A DNA stretch of 64,000 bases from Mycobacterium colombiense (GCF_001672755.1 NZ_LZKI01000077.1:1-64000); one strand, 5' to 3'; counted from the first letter of the stretch, positions 26,640 to 36,801 are shown. Program-made: numbers and translations. The notes: generated by a model not told the origin, from the letters alone.

Positions 26640-27242
26640 ATGCGTGGTCCACGCGAGCGGATGGTCGTTTCCGCCGCCCTGCTGATCCGGGAGCGCGGAG
26701 CGCACGCCACCGCGATCTCCGATGTGCTCGAGCACAGCGGCGCGCCCCGCGGATCGGCCTACCACTACTTTCCCGGCGGGCGCACCCAGCTGCTCTGCGA
26801 GGCCGTCGATTACGCCGGCGAGCACGTCGCCGCGGTCATCACCGGCGCCGACGACGGACGGCAACTGCTGGACACGTTGATCGACAAATACCGCCGCCAG
26901 CTCCTCGACAGCGACTTTCGCGCGGGCTGCCCCATCGTGGCCGTCTCGGTTGAAGCGGGCGAGCAGGACGACACCGAACGCATGGTGATCGAGCGCGCCG
27001 CGGCGGTCTTCGACCGGTGGAAGGACCTGATCGCCGCGCGGTTCATCGCCGACGGCATTGCACCGGAGCGGGCGCGTGAATTGGCGGTGATGGCCACCGC
27101 CTCGCTCGAGGGTGCGATCGTGCTCGCGCGGGTGCGACGCGACCTGATGCCCCTCGACGTCGTCCACCGCCAGCTGCGCGACCTGCTGGCGGCGGCGTCT
27201 TATGGTCAGGCGCTCGGAAAGGAAACCCACGATGACTGGTGA
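26640..27242 (+). CDS. TetR-family regulator, Rv0196-like
   Basis: 200 residues. N-terminal HTH (ISDVLEHSGAPRGSAYHYFPGG, near 27-48; the YHYF core is diagnostic) and an LmrA/YxaF-like C-terminal ligand domain. GAGGAG precedes the ATG. It overlaps the molybdopterin oxidoreductase gene by 11 bp, so the two form an operon and the regulator probably controls it. An AT-rich tract upstream (about 26594-26617, with TATAGCATCATATATA) is unusual for this sequence and is a candidate operator, though its symmetry is imperfect. Confidence 0.87.
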   Translation: MRGPRERMVVSAALLIRERGAHATAISDVLEHSGAPRGSAYHYFPGGRTQLLCEAVDYAGEHVAAVITGADDGRQLLDTLIDKYRRQLLDSDFRAGCPIVAVSVEAGEQDDTERMVIERAAAVFDRWKDLIAARFIADGIAPERARELAVMATASLEGAIVLARVRRDLMPLDVVHRQLRDLLAAASYGQALGKETHDDW

Positions 27243-29475
27243 ATGGCAATCCAGCGCGTGCATCCTGTGTGAATGCAACTGCGGCATAGTCGTCCAGGTC
27301 GAAGACCGCCGGCTGACCCGCATCCGCGGTGACAAGGCGCACCCGGCTTCGCAGGGCTACACCTGCAACAAGGCGTTGCGGCTGGACCACTATCAGAACA
27401 GCGGCGCCCGGCTGACCTCGCCGCTACGCCGGCGCGCCGACGGCAGCTACGAGGAGATCGATTGGGACACGGCGATCGTCGAGATCGCCGAGGGCTTCAA
27501 GCACATTCGCGACAGCTATGGCGGCGACAAGATCTTCTACTACGGCGGGGGCGGGCAGGGCAACCACCTGGGCGGGGCGTACAGCGGCGCCTTCTTGAAG
27601 GCGTTGGGGTCGCGGTACCGCTCAAATGCGCTGGCGCAGGAGAAAACCGGTGAGGCCTGGGTCGACGGGCATCTCTACGGAGGCCACACCAGGGGTGAAT
27701 TCGAGCACGCGGAGGTCGTGGTGTTCGTCGGGAAGAACCCGTGGATGTCGCAGAGCTTTCCGCGAGCCCGGGTGGTGCTCAACGAGATCGCCAAAGATCC
27801 GGCCCGCTCGATGATCGTCATCGATCCGGTGGTCACCGACACCGCCAAGATGTCCGACTTTCACCTGCGGGTGCGACCCGGCACCGATGCGTGGTGCCTG
27901 GCCGCACTGGCCGCCATACTCGTCCAGGAAAACCTGTGCAACGAAACATTTCTCGGCGAGCACGTGCGAGGCGCGGACGCCGTGCGCGCCACGCTGCGCG
28001 AGGTTCCGGTGGCCGACTACGCCGCGCAGTGCGGCGTCGACCAGGAACTGCTGCGCGCGGCGGCGCGGTGCATCGGCACGGCCGCCAGCGTCTCGGTGTT
28101 CGAAGACCTCGGCGTGCAGCAGGCACCCAATAGCACACTGTGCTCCTATCTGAACAAGCTGCTGTGGATCCTCACCGGCAACTTCGCGAAAAAAGGCGGC
28201 CAGCACCTGCATTCGTCGTTCGCTCCGCTCTTCGGCCAGTTCTCCGGGCGCACACCGGTCACCGGCGCCCCGATCATCTCCGGCCTGGTGCCCAGCAATG
28301 TGGTGCCCGAGGAGATCCTGACCGACCACCCGGACCGCTTCCGGGCCATGATCGTGGAAAGCAGCAATCCCGCACACTCGCTGGCCAACTCGGCCGCCTG
28401 CCGGGAGGCCTTTCAAGCCCTGGAACTGATGGTGGTCATCGACGTCGCGATGACCGAGACCGCCAGGCTCGCACACTATGTGCTGCCCGCCGCGTCCCAA
28501 TTCGAGAAGCCGGAAGCCACCTTCTTCAACCTGGAATTCCCGCGCAACACCTTCCACCTGCGCCGCCCATTGATGGAGCCCCTGCCGGGAACCCTGGCCG
28601 AGCCCGAAATCTGGGCGCGGCTGGTGCGCGCGCTCGGCGTGCTGGACGACGCGGATTTACGGCCGCTGCACGAAGCCGCACGAAACGGCCGACAGGCCTA
28701 CACCGAGGCGTTTCTCATTGCCATGGCTAATCCTACTGTGGCGCAACTACTTCCGTACGTGCTCTACGAAACGCTCGGCCCGATCCTGCCGGAAGGGTTG
28801 CGCGGTGCGGCCGCTCTGTGGGGCCTTGCCCAAAAGACCGCCATGACTTATCCCGATGCGGTGCGGCGCGCCGGGCACGCCGACGGCAACGCCCTGTTCG
28901 ACGCGATCCTGAACACCCCGTCGGGCGTGACGTTCACCGTGCACAACTACGAGGACGACTTCACGCTGATCAGCCACTCCGACCACAAGATCGCGCTGGA
29001 AATCCCGTCGATGCTCGACGAATTGAAGACGCTGTCCCGGGTTCCACCCCAGCTCACTACGCCGGAATTCCCGATCGTGCTGTCCGTGGGGGAGCGGCGC
29101 GCCTACACCGCCAACGACATCTTCCGCGACCCGACCTGGCGCAAACGCGACGCCGAGGGCGCGCTGCGGGTCAGCGTCGAGGATGCCCAGCAGCTCGGAC
29201 TCGTCGCGGGAGACCGGGCGCGCATCAGCACCGCGGCCGGTAGCGCCGAGGCCACCATCGAGATCACCGAGACGATGATGGCCGGGCATGCCGCCCTGCC
29301 CAACGGTTTTGGGCTCGATTACGTCGACGACGAGGGGCGCACCGTCATCCCCGGCGTCGCGCCGAACGTGCTCACCTCGACCGAGTGGCGCGATCCTTAC
29401 GCCGGCACGCCGTGGCACAAGCACGTGCCCGCGCGGATCGAGCCCGCCCCGGTGGGTGTCAGTTCCAGATCTTGA
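27232..29475 (+). CDS. Molybdopterin-dependent oxidoreductase (formate dehydrogenase-like), Rv0197
   Basis: 747 residues from ATG 27232, preceded by GGAAAGGA. The N-terminal CILCECNC and later GYTCNK supply the four cysteines of a [4Fe-4S] cluster. DMSO-reductase-type molybdopterin domains follow (FYYGGGGQGNHLGG, KNPWMSQSFPRARVVL, MIVIDPVVTDTAKM), with a C-terminal dinucleotide-binding barrel (LPNGFGLDY). No Tat signal, so cytoplasmic. No selenocysteine codon is involved. Physiological substrate unknown; cotranscribed with the TetR gene. Confidence 0.87.
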   Translation: MTGEWQSSACILCECNCGIVVQVEDRRLTRIRGDKAHPASQGYTCNKALRLDHYQNSGARLTSPLRRRADGSYEEIDWDTAIVEIAEGFKHIRDSYGGDKIFYYGGGGQGNHLGGAYSGAFLKALGSRYRSNALAQEKTGEAWVDGHLYGGHTRGEFEHAEVVVFVGKNPWMSQSFPRARVVLNEIAKDPARSMIVIDPVVTDTAKMSDFHLRVRPGTDAWCLAALAAILVQENLCNETFLGEHVRGADAVRATLREVPVADYAAQCGVDQELLRAAARCIGTAASVSVFEDLGVQQAPNSTLCSYLNKLLWILTGNFAKKGGQHLHSSFAPLFGQFSGRTPVTGAPIISGLVPSNVVPEEILTDHPDRFRAMIVESSNPAHSLANSAACREAFQALELMVVIDVAMTETARLAHYVLPAASQFEKPEATFFNLEFPRNTFHLRRPLMEPLPGTLAEPEIWARLVRALGVLDDADLRPLHEAARNGRQAYTEAFLIAMANPTVAQLLPYVLYETLGPILPEGLRGAAALWGLAQKTAMTYPDAVRRAGHADGNALFDAILNTPSGVTFTVHNYEDDFTLISHSDHKIALEIPSMLDELKTLSRVPPQLTTPEFPIVLSVGERRAYTANDIFRDPTWRKRDAEGALRVSVEDAQQLGLVAGDRARISTAAGSAEATIEITETMMAGHAALPNGFGLDYVDDEGRTVIPGVAPNVLTSTEWRDPYAGTPWHKHVPARIEPAPVGVSSRS

Positions 29476-31447
29476 CCCGGCCCTGCGGCTCCAAGAACAG
29501 CGCGCCGGAGTCGGCGCCGTCAAAGGCGTCGTAGAACGCGTCCATGTTGCGCAGCACGCCGTTGCAGCGGAACTCCGGCGGCGAGTGCGGATCCACCGCC
29601 AGCCGCCGGATCGCCTCCGCATCACGGGATTTGGTGCGCCACACCTGGGCCCAGCCGTAGAACACGCGCTGCACGCCGGTGAGGCCGTCGATCACCGGCG
29701 CGGGCTGGCCGTTCAGGGACAACTGATAGGCCAGCAGCGCGATCGACAGGCCACCCAGGTCGCCGATGTTCTCCCCGACGGTGAATGCGCCGTTGACGTG
29801 GTGGTCACCGGCCAGGCCGCGCGGCGTGTAGGTGTCGTACTGCTCAATGAGAGCCTTTGTGCGGACGCCGAATTCGGTCCGGTCGGCGTCGGTCCACCAG
29901 TCGACCAGGTTGCCGTCACCGTCGTATTTGGCGCCCTGGTCGTCGAAGCCGTGGCCGATCTCATGGCCGATCACCGCGCCGATGCCGCCGTAGTTGGCCG
30001 CGTCGTCGGCCTCGGCGTCGAAGAACGGTGGCTGCAGAATCGCTGCCGGGAAGACGATTTCGTTCATCCCCGGGTTGTAGTAGGCGTTGACCGTCTGCGG
30101 CGTCATGAACCACTCGTCTTTGTCCACCGGCCCGCCGAGCTTGGCCAGCTCACGGTCGTGGTTGACCGCGTAGCCGCGCTGGTAGTTGCCGTACAGGTCG
30201 CCGCGGTCGATCACCAGCGAGGAGTAGTCACGCCACTTGGACGGGTAGCCGACCTTGGCGGTGAACTTCTCCAGCTTGGTCAGGGCCCGCTCCCGGGTCT
30301 GCGGTGTCATCCAGTCCAGGTCGCTGATGCTCATCCGGTACGCCGCCCGCAGGTTCGCGACCAGCTCGTCGATGCGGGCCTTCGCCCCGGGAGGGAAATG
30401 CCGCTGCACGTAGAGCTTTCCGACGGCGTCGCCCATCAGGTTCTCCACCAGCGAGACCGCGCGCTTCCACCGGTCCCGGATCTGCTCGGTGCCGGTCAGC
30501 CGCCGGCCGTAGAAGTCGAAGTCCGCGGACACCAGCTCGTCGGTGAGCCAGGCGGCCCGCGCGCGGATCAGCCGCCACCGCGCCCAGCTCTTCCACACCT
30601 CAAGGTCCTCGTTGCGCCACAACTCGGCGAAGGTGCGCAGGTAATCGGGTTGGCGCACAATCACTTCCGCGAGGGCGTCGGGTTCGGCGCCGAGTGCGAC
30701 GGCCCAGCCGGCCCAGTCGAAGCCCACCGACTCGTCGCGAAGCTCGGCGAACGTGCGCAGGTTGTAGGTGAGGTCGGCGTCGCGGCGCTTGACCACATCC
30801 CAGTGCGCCTCGGCCAGCCTGGTCTCCAGCGCGACGATGCGGTCGGCGGTTTGGACGTGGTCGGCCGGGTCGCCGCCGAAGACCAGGCTGAACATCCGCG
30901 CGACGTGCGCGGGATAGGCATCCAGCACCTCGGCGTGCCGCTCCTCGCGGTAGTAGGACTCGTCGGGCAGCCCGAGGCCGGACTGGGTGAAGTGCACCAG
31001 ATAGCGGGCCGAGTTCTTGGCGTCGGTGTCCACGTATACCCCGATGCCACCGCCCGCGCCGGTGCGCTGCAGGGCGCCGATGGTCCGGGCCAGCGCGTCG
31101 GCGTCGGTGGCATCGTCGATCACGGTCATCTCGTCCAGCAGCGGCTGCACACCGCGGCTCTGCACGGTGTCCTCGTCCAGGAAGCTTGCGTACAGGTCGC
31201 CGATGCGCTGCGCGTCGTCGTCCGCGGCGGCGGCACCCTGCTGGCTGGCCTCCACGATCAGGTCGCGCACCTGTTCTTCGGCGCGGTCATACAGCTGGCG
31301 GAAGGCACCGTCGGTGGCCCGGTCCGCCGGTATCTCGTATTCGGCCAGCCAGCGGCCGTTGACGTGACCGAACAGGTCGTCTTGGGGGCGGATGCTGTCG
31401 TCGACAAAGCTCAGGTCGATGCCCGAGCGGATGGCCGTATTCGTCAC
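29459..31447 (-). CDS. zmp1: Zinc metallopeptidase Zmp1 (M13, neprilysin-like)
   Basis: 662 residues from GTG 31447, which has GGAAGGA upstream and gives the family length. The zinc site is VIGHEIGHGFDDQGAKYD (HExxH), with the third ligand in NIGDLGG. The substrate-binding NAYYNP motif typical of M13 peptidases is also present. M. tuberculosis Zmp1 is a virulence factor reported to reduce inflammasome activation. No classical signal peptide. Overlaps Rv0197 tail to tail by 17 bp and is divergent from omamA. Confidence 0.93.
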   Translation of the reverse strand: MTNTAIRSGIDLSFVDDSIRPQDDLFGHVNGRWLAEYEIPADRATDGAFRQLYDRAEEQVRDLIVEASQQGAAAADDDAQRIGDLYASFLDEDTVQSRGVQPLLDEMTVIDDATDADALARTIGALQRTGAGGGIGVYVDTDAKNSARYLVHFTQSGLGLPDESYYREERHAEVLDAYPAHVARMFSLVFGGDPADHVQTADRIVALETRLAEAHWDVVKRRDADLTYNLRTFAELRDESVGFDWAGWAVALGAEPDALAEVIVRQPDYLRTFAELWRNEDLEVWKSWARWRLIRARAAWLTDELVSADFDFYGRRLTGTEQIRDRWKRAVSLVENLMGDAVGKLYVQRHFPPGAKARIDELVANLRAAYRMSISDLDWMTPQTRERALTKLEKFTAKVGYPSKWRDYSSLVIDRGDLYGNYQRGYAVNHDRELAKLGGPVDKDEWFMTPQTVNAYYNPGMNEIVFPAAILQPPFFDAEADDAANYGGIGAVIGHEIGHGFDDQGAKYDGDGNLVDWWTDADRTEFGVRTKALIEQYDTYTPRGLAGDHHVNGAFTVGENIGDLGGLSIALLAYQLSLNGQPAPVIDGLTGVQRVFYGWAQVWRTKSRDAEAIRRLAVDPHSPPEFRCNGVLRNMDAFYDAFDGADSGALFLEPQGRVKIWN

Positions 31448-31488
31448 CCCGCCATCCTTCCATCTTTCCCGGATGCAACGATCGGGCC

Positions 31489-32169
31489 ATGTCCGAGGGC
31501 GAGCGAAGTGAGCCACCTGCCGAAGAAGATTCCGTTGACGTCGCCCCCGACGACGACTCGAGCGACGACGACTCCAACGAGGTCGACAAGGACGAATCCG
31601 AAAGCGCCGAAGTCTTTTCCCACTACGGCATCGCGTCGGCGGTGCTCGGTGTGCTGTCGGTGGCCGCGGTGGCGCTCGGCTTCATCATCTGGTCCGACCA
31701 CCGCGACCAGGTCGCCGAGCGCGGCTACCTGAGCCGAGCCATGCAGACGGCCGCGGACTGGGCGAACGTGCTGATCAACATGAACAGCGGCAACGTCGAC
31801 GCCAGCCTGCAGCGGCTGCACGACGGGACGGTCGGCGAGCTCAACACCGACTTCGACGCCGCCGTGCAGCCCTATAAGGCGGTCGTGGAGAAGCTGCAGT
31901 CCAAGAGCGCCGGGCGGATTGAAGCGGTGGCGATCGAAACCATGCACCACGATGTGGACGCCCAGCCGGCGGGCACGAGGCCTCCAAGAGAGATGGTCAC
32001 CACCAAGCTGCCACCGTTCGCGAGCCGAACCGACTCGGTGATGGTGATCGCCACGTCGGTCAGCGAAAACGTCGGGGCCAAACCGCAAACCGTGCACTGG
32101 AGCCTGCGGCTGGACGTCTCCGACGTGGACGGCAAGCAGATGATCTCCGGATTGGCGTCGATCCGATGA
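31489..32169 (+). CDS. omamA: Orphaned Mce-associated membrane protein OmamA, Rv0199-like
   Basis: 226 residues: acidic N-terminus of about 45 residues, one transmembrane helix (ASAVLGVLSVAAVALGFII, about 49-67) and a Mam-type extracytoplasmic domain. In M. tuberculosis OmamA stabilises Mce transporters and is needed for cholesterol and fatty-acid import, so this gene is functionally tied to the mce1 operon at the window start. Coupled by ATGA to the next gene. Confidence 0.85.
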   Translation: MSEGERSEPPAEEDSVDVAPDDDSSDDDSNEVDKDESESAEVFSHYGIASAVLGVLSVAAVALGFIIWSDHRDQVAERGYLSRAMQTAADWANVLINMNSGNVDASLQRLHDGTVGELNTDFDAAVQPYKAVVEKLQSKSAGRIEAVAIETMHHDVDAQPAGTRPPREMVTTKLPPFASRTDSVMVIATSVSENVGAKPQTVHWSLRLDVSDVDGKQMISGLASIR

Positions 32170-32855
32170 GGAATATCTGGCGGTTGTTCGCCTTCGACAT
32201 CCTGGCCCCCCTGGCCGCGATCGCGGCCCTGCTGGCCATCGGGCTGGTGCTCGGCTGGCCGCTGTGGTGGGTGTCGGCGTGCTCGGTGCTGATCCTGCTG
32301 ATCGTCGAAGGCGTGGCGATCAACTTCTGGCTGCTGCGCCGCGATTCGGTCAGCGTCGGCACCGACGACGACGCCCCGGGGCTGCGGTTGGCCGTCGTGC
32401 TGCTGTGCACGGCGGCGCTGGCCGCGGCCGTGGCGACCGGCTACACGCACTGGACGAGGGCGGACAACGACTTCACCAACGACTCGCGCCAGGTCGTTGC
32501 GACCGCCACCGGCATGGCGGAGGCGATGGCGTCGTTCAGCCCCACCGCCCCGACCGGCTCCATCGACCGGGCCACGGCGATGATCGTCCCGGAGCATGCG
32601 GCCGCGTTCAAAGAGCAGTACAGCAAGTCCAGCGCCGAGCTGGCCCAGCACAATGTCACGGCGCAGGCCACCACGGTGTCGGCCGGAGTCGAGGCCCTCG
32701 GGCCGTCGGCGGCCAGTGTGGCGGTGATCCTGCGGGTCACCCAGAACACCCCGGGACAGCCGCCCAGTCAGGCGGCGCCGGCGCTGCGGGTGACGCTGAC
32801 CAAACGGGGCAGCGACTGGCTGGTCGCCGACGTGCTTCCGGTCAGGGAGCCCTGA
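32166..32855 (+). CDS. omamB: Orphaned Mce-associated membrane protein OmamB, Rv0200-like
   Basis: 229 residues. Two helices near the N-terminus (LAAIAALLAIGLVLGWPLWW and the next ~15 residues), a third near 78-93, then a Mam-type domain ending WLVADVLPVREP. It is the partner of omamA by overlap and family. The stop abuts the convergent gene at 32856 with no spacer. Confidence 0.8.
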   Translation: MRNIWRLFAFDILAPLAAIAALLAIGLVLGWPLWWVSACSVLILLIVEGVAINFWLLRRDSVSVGTDDDAPGLRLAVVLLCTAALAAAVATGYTHWTRADNDFTNDSRQVVATATGMAEAMASFSPTAPTGSIDRATAMIVPEHAAAFKEQYSKSSAELAQHNVTAQATTVSAGVEALGPSAASVAVILRVTQNTPGQPPSQAAPALRVTLTKRGSDWLVADVLPVREP

Positions 32856-33404
32856 TCAGTTGGCTTCGGCGGACCGGGCCGACTTCACCTTGACGAACCG
32901 GTCCGACAACCGCCGGATCCGGATCATCAGCGCGGCCGTCGGGCTGGTGCTGCCGTCGAGGTAGCCGTCCAGCTCCTCGGCGGTGACCCCGATGCGGGAG
33001 GCGAACTCCTGCGGGGCCAGACCCGACCGATCGATCAGGAGCCGCACGTGGCGCGCCACCTCGGCGCGCTCGTTGGCCTCCAGATGGGTTCGGGCCCGCT
33101 CGAGCACCTCCCACAGCGCCTTGGCGATGCCGTACGGCCGGGTGCCTTCGAGGACCTCCTCGACCTGCCGGGCGGTCCGCCCGAACGGGTCGCGCTTCAG
33201 CGCGCCTGCGATGCGCTTCCACGTCGCGATGTCACCACCCTGCAGGGCGGACCGGATGGCCGCGGTCGGCCAGAACTCCACCGGCTGGTCGGGGTCCTGG
33301 AAGGACCCGGACGGTCCTCCTGACGGTCCATTGCCGCGTGGACGCTGTTCGGGGCCCGGCCGGTGGGGCGGCGGTGCGGGGCGTCGGTCGGGTGCCAACG
33401 TCAC
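32856..33404 (-). CDS. Conserved hypothetical protein with HTH-like region, Rv0201c
   Basis: 182 residues. A Pro/Arg/Gly-rich N-terminus, then a helical region; LLIDRSGLAPQEFASRIGVTAEELDGYLDG (about 123-152) resembles a Cro/C1-type helix-turn-helix. It may bind DNA; this is inference. It is upstream of mmpL11 in the transcript, but translation order is reversed: mmpL11 ends 4 bp inside its start, so mmpL11 is transcribed first. Confidence 0.7.
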   Translation of the reverse strand: MTLAPDRRPAPPPHRPGPEQRPRGNGPSGGPSGSFQDPDQPVEFWPTAAIRSALQGGDIATWKRIAGALKRDPFGRTARQVEEVLEGTRPYGIAKALWEVLERARTHLEANERAEVARHVRLLIDRSGLAPQEFASRIGVTAEELDGYLDGSTSPTAALMIRIRRLSDRFVKVKSARSAEAN

Positions 33405-36400
33405 CTCGCCTCCTCCAGCATCGCTACCGCCACGGCCAGGCAGCGCTGCCTGATTTCCTCCCAGTCCGCGCTAGCGTCGGCTTCCGATCCCTGGTCTCCC
33501 GGGTAATCGCAAGGGTCGGGATCTGCGAGTCGACGGACCAACTGGGTGGCAATCCACTGCCGCCTGGATGATTTACAACAGTAGTACCTGTCCATTCCGG
33601 CCAGCACCACTGCGGCGGTCTCGGGCTCCAACGAATCGACCATGTCTGCAAAATCGGCATAGTCGCGCCGACTGTTACGGCACATGATCAGGTAGCCCTT
33701 GAGCCGCAGGGTTTCGGCGCCGGTCGGGACCAGCAGCCGGTCGCCGGTGGGCAGCTGCACGTTGGCGGTCTCCACGGGGCTGCGCCGCTCGTATCTCGGT
33801 CCGTCGCCGCCCGTCACGGTGTGCGTGCCCGTCTCCAGCGCGTCGATCGCGACCGACAGGCGTCCGCGCCACAGCGTCACCGGGTGAACGGGCCGATCCG
33901 CCCCGGCGATGGCCTTGGCGATGCCGTTGCGCGAGGTCAGGCCGCCGACCAGCTTCTTGGCCGCCAGGGAGCCGTTGGTGTGGCCGTTGGTGCCGGGCTT
34001 CTTGTCGCCGGCGCCCACGCCGACGCTGACTTTCTCCTCGTTGAGGGCCACCTGGTGGGGGATCTGCGCGGGTCCCAGGCCGCGGGTCTGGTCCTCGCCC
34101 TGGCCCGGCGACGCCTGCGCGGCGTTGCGGCCACAGCCGGTGAAGGCGAGCGGATCGGTGACGCAGATGGCGTCGGGCGCCAGGTGCTTGAGCTTCGCGG
34201 CGGACTTGAGCACCATCCGCAGGTCGGCGTTGGGCGCCACCAGCGCCGAGATGTCGTCGGGAATCACCACCACGTCGCCGAGGTCGACCTCGGGCAGTGG
34301 CCGGTCGAAGTCGACCGACGGCAGCACCCGGGACAGCCACGGCGGCAACCACCAGTTCCACTGGGCGAACATCGCCATCAGCGCCGGCACCATCACCAGC
34401 CGCACCACGGTGGCGTCCACCGCGATCGCGACCGCACACGCCACGCCGATCTCGGCCACCAGCGGCATGCCGGCGAACGCGAAGCCGACGAACACCGCGA
34501 TCATGATCAGCGCGGCGCTGGTGATGGTGCGGGCGCTGGTGCTCACGCCGTAGGCCACCGCGTCGCGAGTGTTACCGGAATGCAGGAAGCGCTCCCGGAT
34601 GCGGGTGAGCAGGAAGATCTCGTAATCCATCGACAACCCGAAGGTCATCGCGAGCACCAGCGGGGGAACGGTGCTGTCGATCGAACTGATCTGGGCGAAG
34701 CCGAGATCCTTCAGCCAGCCCCACTGGAACACCATCACCAGGCTGCCGTAGGCGGCGGCGACCGACAGCAACGTCATCAGGACGCCCTTGAGCGCCAGGA
34801 AGACCGAGTGGACCGAGACCAGCAGCATCACGAACGCGATCGCCGCGACGATGGCCAGCACCAGTGGCTCGGTCGCCGACACCTGGTCGTCGAAGTCCTT
34901 GATCAGTGCGGTCGGGCCGCCGACGTCGACGCGCGCCGTGCCCGCCTCCGGAACCTTGGGCAGCTGCGCGCGCATCCAGCCGACGGTCTCGCGGGCCTTC
35001 ATGTCCTCGGGGTCCACCGACAGCACCGCGGACAGCAGCGCGCTGCCGTTGTCCTCGGCGAACTGGGGCGGCGACACCGAGACGATGTTGGGTGCCTGCG
35101 ACATCCGCTGGCGGATCGCACCGACGGTGTGGCTGTGTTCGGGGGAGGCCGCGCCGCCGTCGGGGAAGTTGATCAGCACCCGGATGGGGCCCAGCGCGCC
35201 GGGACCGAGGGCCTGGGCCGCGGCGCCCACCCCGGCGCGGATCTCGTGCGACGAATCGAACTGGCGCAGCAGGCTGTTGCCCAGCACCATCGACGCCGCC
35301 GGCGCGGCCATCACGAGCAGCACCAGCGATGCCGCCAGCGCGGACACCCAAGGCCGGCGCATCACCCAGCCGATCCAGCGGTTCCAGAACCGGGACTGGG
35401 TGCTTTCGGGTCGCCGCGACCAGTGCAGGAAGCCCGACCGTTTGGCGGCCGCACGGCCGAACGTCGCCAGCGCCGCCGGGGTCAGGGTCGTCGAGGTCAG
35501 CATGGCCACCGCGACGGCCAGGATGGCGCCGGTGGCCATCGACTTCAGCGCCGGGGTGTTGATCACATAGATCCCGGTGAGGGACGCGATCACCGTCATG
35601 CCGGACAGCACCACCGCCAGCCCGGAGGTGGCCATCGCGGCGTCGACGGCTTCGCGGGGCTGGCGCCCGGTGCGCAGCTCCTCCCGGAATCGCATCAGGA
35701 TGAACAGTGAATAGTCGACGGCCAGCGCGATCCCGAACATGGACACCGTCGAGGTCACGAACACCGACATGGTGGTGTACGCGGACAGCAGATAGACCAG
35801 GCCCATGGTGACCACCACCGTGCAGATGCCCAGGGCCAGCGGAATGGCGGCGGCGGCCAGCGAGCCGAACACCGCGAGCAGCACGACCAGGATGACCGGC
35901 AGGTTCCACTTCTCGGCGGCGGCGATGTCGTGCTTGGTGTTGGCGGCGGCGGCGGCGGACAGCGCGCCCTGCCCGATGACGTAGAGGCGCACGCGGCCGT
36001 TCGCGGTCTGGCCGGGTTGGTCTCCCTTGATGCCGACCTTGGTGCGGAGCTGCTTGGCGACGTCGCTGGTATTGCGGGAGTCCAGCCGCACCGAGAGCAC
36101 GTACGGCCGGTCGGGCTGCGGCGCGCGCTGGGTGGGGTTGGGGATCTCGGAGGTGCCGGGGATGCCGGTGGCGATCTGCCGCAGCTGCGCGACGGCGTCG
36201 TTCATGTCCTGGTAGCTGGCGTCGGGCCGGGGCGCGGCCACCAGCGCCAGCGACGATCCGCCCTGGTCGTGGTAGAGATCCTCGAGCTGGTCGTGCACCG
36301 CCAGCGACTGCGATCCGGCCACGTCGAACCCACCGCCGGTCAGGTTGCCCGACTGCGTCAGCGCCAGGTAGACCGCCGGAACCAATGCCAGCAACCAGCC

Positions 36401-36451
36401 CGTGAAGACCAACCAGCGGTACTTACGCAGGCTGCGGCTGAGGCGCATCAT
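33401..36451 (-). CDS. mmpL11: RND-type lipid transporter MmpL11
   Basis: 1016 residues. Twelve-helix RND/MmpL architecture with two periplasmic domains. The proton-relay Asp-Tyr pairs lie in IALAVDYSLFILMRFREE and TFGLSMDYEIFLLTRIRER, each followed by basic loop residues. A C-terminal cytoplasmic tail of about 280 residues follows. MmpL11 exports wax esters and long-chain triacylglycerols to the cell surface and has also been linked to haem uptake, matching the neighbouring Rv0203-type gene. Overlaps the downstream HTH-like gene by 4 bp. Confidence 0.93.
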   Translation of the reverse strand: MMRLSRSLRKYRWLVFTGWLLALVPAVYLALTQSGNLTGGGFDVAGSQSLAVHDQLEDLYHDQGGSSLALVAAPRPDASYQDMNDAVAQLRQIATGIPGTSEIPNPTQRAPQPDRPYVLSVRLDSRNTSDVAKQLRTKVGIKGDQPGQTANGRVRLYVIGQGALSAAAAANTKHDIAAAEKWNLPVILVVLLAVFGSLAAAAIPLALGICTVVVTMGLVYLLSAYTTMSVFVTSTVSMFGIALAVDYSLFILMRFREELRTGRQPREAVDAAMATSGLAVVLSGMTVIASLTGIYVINTPALKSMATGAILAVAVAMLTSTTLTPAALATFGRAAAKRSGFLHWSRRPESTQSRFWNRWIGWVMRRPWVSALAASLVLLVMAAPAASMVLGNSLLRQFDSSHEIRAGVGAAAQALGPGALGPIRVLINFPDGGAASPEHSHTVGAIRQRMSQAPNIVSVSPPQFAEDNGSALLSAVLSVDPEDMKARETVGWMRAQLPKVPEAGTARVDVGGPTALIKDFDDQVSATEPLVLAIVAAIAFVMLLVSVHSVFLALKGVLMTLLSVAAAYGSLVMVFQWGWLKDLGFAQISSIDSTVPPLVLAMTFGLSMDYEIFLLTRIRERFLHSGNTRDAVAYGVSTSARTITSAALIMIAVFVGFAFAGMPLVAEIGVACAVAIAVDATVVRLVMVPALMAMFAQWNWWLPPWLSRVLPSVDFDRPLPEVDLGDVVVIPDDISALVAPNADLRMVLKSAAKLKHLAPDAICVTDPLAFTGCGRNAAQASPGQGEDQTRGLGPAQIPHQVALNEEKVSVGVGAGDKKPGTNGHTNGSLAAKKLVGGLTSRNGIAKAIAGADRPVHPVTLWRGRLSVAIDALETGTHTVTGGDGPRYERRSPVETANVQLPTGDRLLVPTGAETLRLKGYLIMCRNSRRDYADFADMVDSLEPETAAVVLAGMDRYYCCKSSRRQWIATQLVRRLADPDPCDYPGDQGSEADASADWEEIRQRCLAVAVAMLEEAR

Positions 36452-36801
36452 TAACTGCTGGATTTTGTCGCTCCCCGCTTCTCGCTAACGCGTGTTGGCG
36501 ACGATACCGCAGCAGCCTGTGGATTATGTGGGCTTATCTAGTTCCTGAGCTGCGGTGACGGCGTTGTTGCCAAGACGCTGCGAAGACGTTGTGAACCGGT
36601 GACCACGCGGGATTTCGGTCACATATCCCGGCCCGGCCTTCGTTCGAACTGGCAGGGGTGATATCGGCGGTGGCAGGATGTCGGATGGCCCGCGAGGCCC
36701 CCGGGGATTGGGGGACGCCTTCGTCGCGTGGGGCCGTTCTTATCGCAGTCGTTTGCGAGGCGCCGATTCGGCGGTCGTCGCAAACTCTTAAGGAGTTGTC
36801 C
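36452..36801. other. 350-bp intergenic region between mmpL11 and the haem-binding gene
   Basis: Divergent regulatory region. It holds a GTGACC-N12-GGTCAC inverted repeat (36599-36622) and the leader hairpin at 36751-36785. I see no convincing coding frame or RNA gene. Several short open frames cross it without a Shine-Dalgarno sequence. Confidence 0.6.
36751..36785 (+). promoter_or_regulatory. Two-tier hairpin in the leader of the Rv0203-type gene
   Basis: GTTTGCGA (36751-36758) pairs with TCGCAAAC (36778-36785), and inside it CGCCG pairs with CGGCG around an ATT loop. The stem ends 4 nt before the AAGGAG Shine-Dalgarno, so folding could modulate ribosome access or protect the mRNA. Confidence 0.45.

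Noticed and set aside
36599..36622. GTGACC/GGTCAC repeat as a CRP or MtrA site
   Set aside because: Spacing and half-sites fit neither consensus that I can recall well enough to call it.
36658..36801. N-terminal extension of the Rv0203-type protein
   Set aside because: The extension precedes the signal peptide, crosses the leader hairpin, and an AAGGAG sits correctly before ATG 36802.
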